A stretch of DNA of 33,624 nt, from assembly GCA_027059605.1 (NCBI GenBank), contig JALSZC010000186.1, positions 1 to 33,624 on the forward strand, in the 5' to 3' direction. Shown one piece after another: positions 29,296 through 33,624 of this stretch. The notes below the pieces were generated by a model that did not search any database, had not been told where the DNA came from, and saw nothing but the letters and a program-made list of their open reading frames with translations. Every line of letters begins with the position of its first letter. Position 1 is the first letter of the stretch. The position numbers and the translations under genes are program-made. The stretch comes from Ghiorsea sp. (GTDB taxonomy: Bacteria; Pseudomonadota; Zetaproteobacteria; Mariprofundales; Mariprofundaceae).

Positions 29296-31266
29296 GTGGT
29301 TGTGCGCAGGCTTATTGTTGCTAGCTTTTGTTTGCTGCCTGTATATGCAAGTGCAGCAACCATGGTTGCGGATAAAATACAGCAAGACAGCTATGGGCAA
29401 ATTTCAGCATCAGGACAAGTGCAGCTTGAAGGCAAAGATATTCGGATTAAAGCTGAGTCTTTACATGTTGATGTAGATTCTCAAGCTGGTGTTTTGCAAC
29501 AAGCTACAGTGTATTTTGATGGTTACACGCTCAAAGGCGAACGTTTGCAGCGTATTGACCTTGAGCAATTTAAAGGTGAAAACGTAGAGTTTAGTACCTG
29601 CCCAGAAGATGAATGGGCATGGTCAATTGTTGCTGATGAAGCAAGTTTAGATAAAGAAGAAGGTTTATTTACGGCGAAAGGTGCTTGGTTTGAATGGGGT
29701 GGGGTTCCTGTGTTGTATGCACCTGTTTGGCGGCAAGCCTTAAGTCGCCGTTCGGGTTTTTTGATGCCTAAGCTTGCCAATAGTAGCCGTAGAGGGTCTG
29801 AATTGTTCTTACCTTTTTATTGGGCAGCGGCACCGAATTGGGATGTATTGTTTAAGCCTCACTGGATGTCGAAACGGGGGATGATGTCAGATGTTGAGTG
29901 GCGATACATGTCCAATCAATATCAAGCTTCGGTACAAGTGCAAAGCATTTATGATAAAGAAACACAAACACAACGGGGGCGATTGCTAAGTGATACAGTT
30001 TGGAAATTTAGCCCTGCGGTTCAAGCTGATATTAATATTGATACAATCATGAAAGACGATGGTTTGTATGTTGCAGACTTTCCTATGTTAGGAGAAAATG
30101 TGTCCAAGGCATACTTAACCAGTAGTGCTGCTTTAAGTTGGAAAGAAGGTCGGGATAGTGCATCGTTAAGCACACGATACCAGCAACGTTTGGGTGGCCT
30201 TAGTAATGATGGTACATTGCAAGTCTTACCACGCTTTGAAACGCAAAACTATGTCGATATTGGTTTGCCCTCACAATTATCGATACATCAGCAAACAACC
30301 CAATTTGATAGAGTTTCAGGTTTTTCAGGTGTTCGCTCAGGTCTAAAGTCTTCGCTAACTATACCATGGTATATGCAAGGTGGTGCAGTATCGCTTTTTT
30401 GGGGTGTTCAGGGGCAAATTGTAGGTTATGATACACAAGACTTTACCACACAAACCTCATCCTATGCTGCCTTAGCTTCCAGCCTGCAACTTGAAGCACC
30501 GTTTGAGCGTATGTTTGGGCAACAATGGCGACATGAAGTTAAACCTATTTTGCGTATTGATGTGTCAACATCACCCAATCAAGCCGATATACCTAGGTAT
30601 GATTCAGTTCTATTACCGCTAAGTATTACCAATATTCTGCAAGGCAATCGTTACTCTGGTTGGGATAGGTTTGAGCGTATGCAGCGGATAAGTCTTTTGC
30701 TGGAGTCATCCTTGGAACACAAGAGTGAGCAGTTGAATGTACGTAGGGTACTTGAAGGGAAGCTAGGTCTGGTGTGGGATGACTTACAAACATCGGTTGA
30801 TGCAAGTGTTGATGCACCGCCAGCCAATCGTGTATCCAATTTGTTGGCAGAAATAACTTGGTTGCCCAGTGTGCAAACACGGCTTTCAGTGGGTGGTCAG
30901 CATGATCCAAAGTTGGATGATTGGGTAGAGTCTCATGCTAGCTTGCGCTGGTCTGGTGAGCAGCAACAATACCTATCTGTTTCATGGCAGCGTACCAAAG
31001 CCAGTCACTCCAGTGCTTTAGAGTCACTGAATGCAAGTGGGAAAGCTCAGTTAAATCAGCGTTGGCATACATATGCTTCAGTTCAATATGATTTGTTAAA
31101 AGGCTATACGCTGCAGGCCATTGCAGGCTTGAAGTATGAGCATGCATGTTGGCGTTTGGGCGTGGAAAGATACACGAACTACTTGGTTGGTAGTAGTGAT
31201 ACCAATGATATTGGGACGCGCATCTTGCTCGAATTTGATGGTCTAGGTAGCTTTGGTGATGGATAA
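29296..31266 (+). CDS. lptD: LPS-assembly protein LptD (GTG start, 29296 or 29302)
   Basis: Signal peptide; OstA-type N-domain SYGQISASGQVQLEGKDIRIKAESLHVD; STCPEDEWAWSI; PVLYAPVWRQALSRRSGFLMPKLANSSRRGSELFLPFYWAAAPNWD; C-terminal CWRLGVERY; upstream of surA. Confidence 0.95.
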   Translation: MVVRRLIVASFCLLPVYASAATMVADKIQQDSYGQISASGQVQLEGKDIRIKAESLHVDVDSQAGVLQQATVYFDGYTLKGERLQRIDLEQFKGENVEFSTCPEDEWAWSIVADEASLDKEEGLFTAKGAWFEWGGVPVLYAPVWRQALSRRSGFLMPKLANSSRRGSELFLPFYWAAAPNWDVLFKPHWMSKRGMMSDVEWRYMSNQYQASVQVQSIYDKETQTQRGRLLSDTVWKFSPAVQADINIDTIMKDDGLYVADFPMLGENVSKAYLTSSAALSWKEGRDSASLSTRYQQRLGGLSNDGTLQVLPRFETQNYVDIGLPSQLSIHQQTTQFDRVSGFSGVRSGLKSSLTIPWYMQGGAVSLFWGVQGQIVGYDTQDFTTQTSSYAALASSLQLEAPFERMFGQQWRHEVKPILRIDVSTSPNQADIPRYDSVLLPLSITNILQGNRYSGWDRFERMQRISLLLESSLEHKSEQLNVRRVLEGKLGLVWDDLQTSVDASVDAPPANRVSNLLAEITWLPSVQTRLSVGGQHDPKLDDWVESHASLRWSGEQQQYLSVSWQRTKASHSSALESLNASGKAQLNQRWHTYASVQYDLLKGYTLQAIAGLKYEHACWRLGVERYTNYLVGSSDTNDIGTRILLEFDGLGSFGDG

Positions 31267-33031
31267 TTTTGTGAGGTTTATTTTGATTAGTAAGAGAAGT
31301 ATTTTGGGTTTGATGTTTGTTATGTTTGTCTCGGCGCCAGCTTATGCTGAACGCTTGGATGCGATTGCAGCCGTGGTAAATGGTGAAGTCGTAACTTGTT
31401 ACGAGGTTGCGCAAGCTGAAAAAGCTTTAAAAGAGCAATTGGTGCAACAGGGTATTGCATTACCCAGTGATGATGTGATTTATCAGCGAAGTTTGGATGA
31501 GCGAGTGATGCGAGCATTACAGCATCAAGAAGCACAAAACCTTGAAATAAAAGTTGGTGCTGAAGAAGTTGCGGCAGCCATGGCAGATGTTGAAAAACGG
31601 AACAATCTTGAGCCTGGTCAGCTGGAAAGTGTGCTGAAAGCGCAAGGTATTGATGTAGAAAACTATCGCAGGACATTAAAAGATAGGTTGTTGAGTACGC
31701 GATTGATGAACATTGCAGTGCGTTCAAAAATTAGCATTAGTGAAGAAGCTATGCGTGAGTATTACCGTAAACATTTGAAAAACCCTAAGCCTGTACGTGA
31801 AGTTCGTGTTGCGCAGTTATTTATCGCACTGCCAGCTGAAGCAGATTCAGTAGAAGTAGAAGCAACACGACAGCGGGTAAATAGTTTATATCAACAGTTA
31901 AAGTCAGGTGCTGATTTTGCGCGTATGGTTACCTTGGAATCGGATGCGCCTGATTCAACTTCAGGTGGTGATATGGGTTGGGTGTCTCCTGGAGCCGTTA
32001 AAGGTGCTTTTGCACAAGTATTTAAGCTTAAAGTGGGTGAAATAACCGATGTGATTCGTTCCTCGGGTGGTTTTCATATCCTTAAAGTTACTGATGAACG
32101 TATGCGTAAACCAGAAAGTACGAAAGCCTATGAAGAAGTACATGCAAGGCATATTTTGATTAAGATTCCTGATAGTGCTGATATGAATACACAAATTAAA
32201 ATCAGGCAACGTGCAGAGAAAATTGCTGAGGAAATGCAAGGCGTTTCTGATGAGGCTTTTGCTGTTCGGGCTAAAGAATTATCACAAGGGCCAAGTGCTC
32301 CACGAGGCGGTGACTTGGGTTGGTTTAAACCAGGGCAGATGGTTCCAGCATTTGATAAAGTTGTTTTTTCTATGAAGGCTGGTGAAACAAGTGGTGTGGT
32401 TGAGACACGATTTGGCTTGCATATTATTCGCGTGGTGGAAAAACGAAAAGTAAATCCCAATGCCTTTGAAGCACGCAAAGCTGAAATTGAGCAGCGTTTG
32501 ATTGCTGCTGAAATGCAGCAGCAAGTTCCACGTTGGTTAAATAGTCTAAAAGAAAAAGCACAAATTCAAGAGATGAGTTGTAAAGACTTATTGCCTAAAG
32601 CGAAGGCTGACAAGGTCACAGCAGATATTACAGATAAAAATCAACAAGCATTGGTTGAAAAAACAGAAGCTGCAAAAACAGAAAAAATGCAGGATGAGGC
32701 AAAGAATGCTTTGATGGCATGGAAGTTAGCATGGCAGAATAAGGATATGCATGCATATTTTGCAGCTTATGATGAGCATGTTTCGCCCAGTGCGAAGTTT
32801 TCAAACTTTGCACAATGGAAAAAATATAAGCAACGGGTTATACCCAAACATCAGAATATTCATTTGGATATTGAAATTGCTGAGGTTGAAGTAAATCCTA
32901 ATGTGGATGAAGTAAGCTTTATTTTTAATCAAACCTTTAAATCCAATCAGGTAGAAGATCATGACAGGAAACAAGTTGTTTTACGTCATGAGGATGGAGC
33001 TTGGAAAATCGTTAAAGAAGTTACGCTTTAA
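31259..33031 (+). CDS. surA: SurA-type periplasmic peptidyl-prolyl isomerase/chaperone with two parvulin domains and an extra C-terminal NTF2/Cds6-like domain
   Basis: Signal peptide ...VSAPAYA; RLDAIAAVVNGEVVTCYEV; second parvulin domain EVHARHILIKIP...GGDLGWFKPGQMVPAFDKVVFSMKAGETSGVVETRFGLHIIRV; C-terminal AWKLAWQNKDMHAYFAAYDEHVSPSAKFSNFAQWKKYKQRV...WKIVKE. Located between lptD and pdxA. Confidence 0.93.
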   Translation: MDNFVRFILISKRSILGLMFVMFVSAPAYAERLDAIAAVVNGEVVTCYEVAQAEKALKEQLVQQGIALPSDDVIYQRSLDERVMRALQHQEAQNLEIKVGAEEVAAAMADVEKRNNLEPGQLESVLKAQGIDVENYRRTLKDRLLSTRLMNIAVRSKISISEEAMREYYRKHLKNPKPVREVRVAQLFIALPAEADSVEVEATRQRVNSLYQQLKSGADFARMVTLESDAPDSTSGGDMGWVSPGAVKGAFAQVFKLKVGEITDVIRSSGGFHILKVTDERMRKPESTKAYEEVHARHILIKIPDSADMNTQIKIRQRAEKIAEEMQGVSDEAFAVRAKELSQGPSAPRGGDLGWFKPGQMVPAFDKVVFSMKAGETSGVVETRFGLHIIRVVEKRKVNPNAFEARKAEIEQRLIAAEMQQQVPRWLNSLKEKAQIQEMSCKDLLPKAKADKVTADITDKNQQALVEKTEAAKTEKMQDEAKNALMAWKLAWQNKDMHAYFAAYDEHVSPSAKFSNFAQWKKYKQRVIPKHQNIHLDIEIAEVEVNPNVDEVSFIFNQTFKSNQVEDHDRKQVVLRHEDGAWKIVKEVTL

Positions 33032-33060
33032 TCCAAGGCGTGATTGAAGAAGAAAGCATC

Positions 33061-33624
33061 ATGAAACCATTTGTATTAACACTGGGCGAACCTGCAGGTA
33101 TAGGCCCAGATTGTGTATTGCTGGCATTTCAAGCCCAGCCTGAAATGTTTCGCAATATTGTTGTGGTTGCTAAACGTGGCTGGCTTACAAGTCGTGCGAA
33201 AGTGTTGGGTTTATCCATACCTGTTTTAGATTGTGATGCATCATTTGCAAGGGATGTGTCGCAAGGTGCTCTTTGGGTGTATGACCCTACAGGTGATAGA
33301 GAACGTACTGTTATTGCTGGTCAACCTTCAGTTGAAGAAGCTGAATCTGTGGTACAATGTATTCGTGTTGCTGCAGAAATGTGCATGGCTAAACAAGCCG
33401 CGGGTTTGATTACGGCACCTATTGAAAAAGCAGTGTTAAAAGATGCTGGTTTTGCTTTTCCAGGGCATACGGAGTTTCTAGCTGATATTGCAGGCGCTGA
33501 GCGTGTGGTTATGATGTTGGCATCACAGATGGTACGTATTGCACTTTTGACTACGCATGAGGCGATTCAAGATGTGCCAAGCTTGCTTAATCAGGTAGAT
33601 ACCATCACCAATATTCGTATCACT
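33061..33624 (+). CDS. pdxA: 4-hydroxythreonine-4-phosphate dehydrogenase, 3' truncated by window end (alternative GTG start at 33040)
   Basis: MKPFVLTLGEPAGIGPDCVLLAF; LITAPIEKAVLKDAGFAFPGHTEFLADIAGA; VRIALLTTHEAIQDVP. Not in the ORF track because it lacks a stop in the window. Confidence 0.96.
   Translation, partial: MKPFVLTLGEPAGIGPDCVLLAFQAQPEMFRNIVVVAKRGWLTSRAKVLGLSIPVLDCDASFARDVSQGALWVYDPTGDRERTVIAGQPSVEEAESVVQCIRVAAEMCMAKQAAGLITAPIEKAVLKDAGFAFPGHTEFLADIAGAERVVMMLASQMVRIALLTTHEAIQDVPSLLNQVDTITNIRIT

Overview
This is a gene-dense bacterial housekeeping region with every supported gene on the + strand. From start to end it contains: the 3' end of tuf (EF-Tu); a complete S10-spc-alpha ribosomal protein supercluster (rpsJ to rplQ, including secY, adk, infA, rpmJ and rpoA) closed by a strong rho-independent terminator; one isolated TraF/FadL-like outer-membrane beta-barrel gene with its own terminator; a complete F1Fo ATP synthase operon (atpI-B-E-F-H-A-G-D-C) plus terminator; trpF-trpB-trpA, a class II cyclic-nucleotide phosphodiesterase-like MBL-fold gene, accD and folC; ubiG; and lptD-surA-pdxA, with pdxA truncated by the window end. 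I found no tRNA, rRNA, CRISPR array, transposon or defence island. Gene content and order suggest a moderately AT-rich proteobacterium, possibly a zetaproteobacterium, but this is a low-confidence inference. I see no large novel system. The best leads are small: (i) a 31-codon ORF below the ORF-track size cutoff that fills the folC-ubiG gap with ATGA overlaps at both ends and encodes a putative tiny membrane peptide; (ii) a SurA chaperone with an extra C-terminal NTF2/Cds6-like domain; (iii) a class II cyclic-nucleotide PDE homologue embedded between trpA and accD; (iv) a consistently zinc-binding (C+) set of ribosomal proteins plus a zinc-type adenylate kinase. All family calls come from motif recognition by eye; no searches were run.
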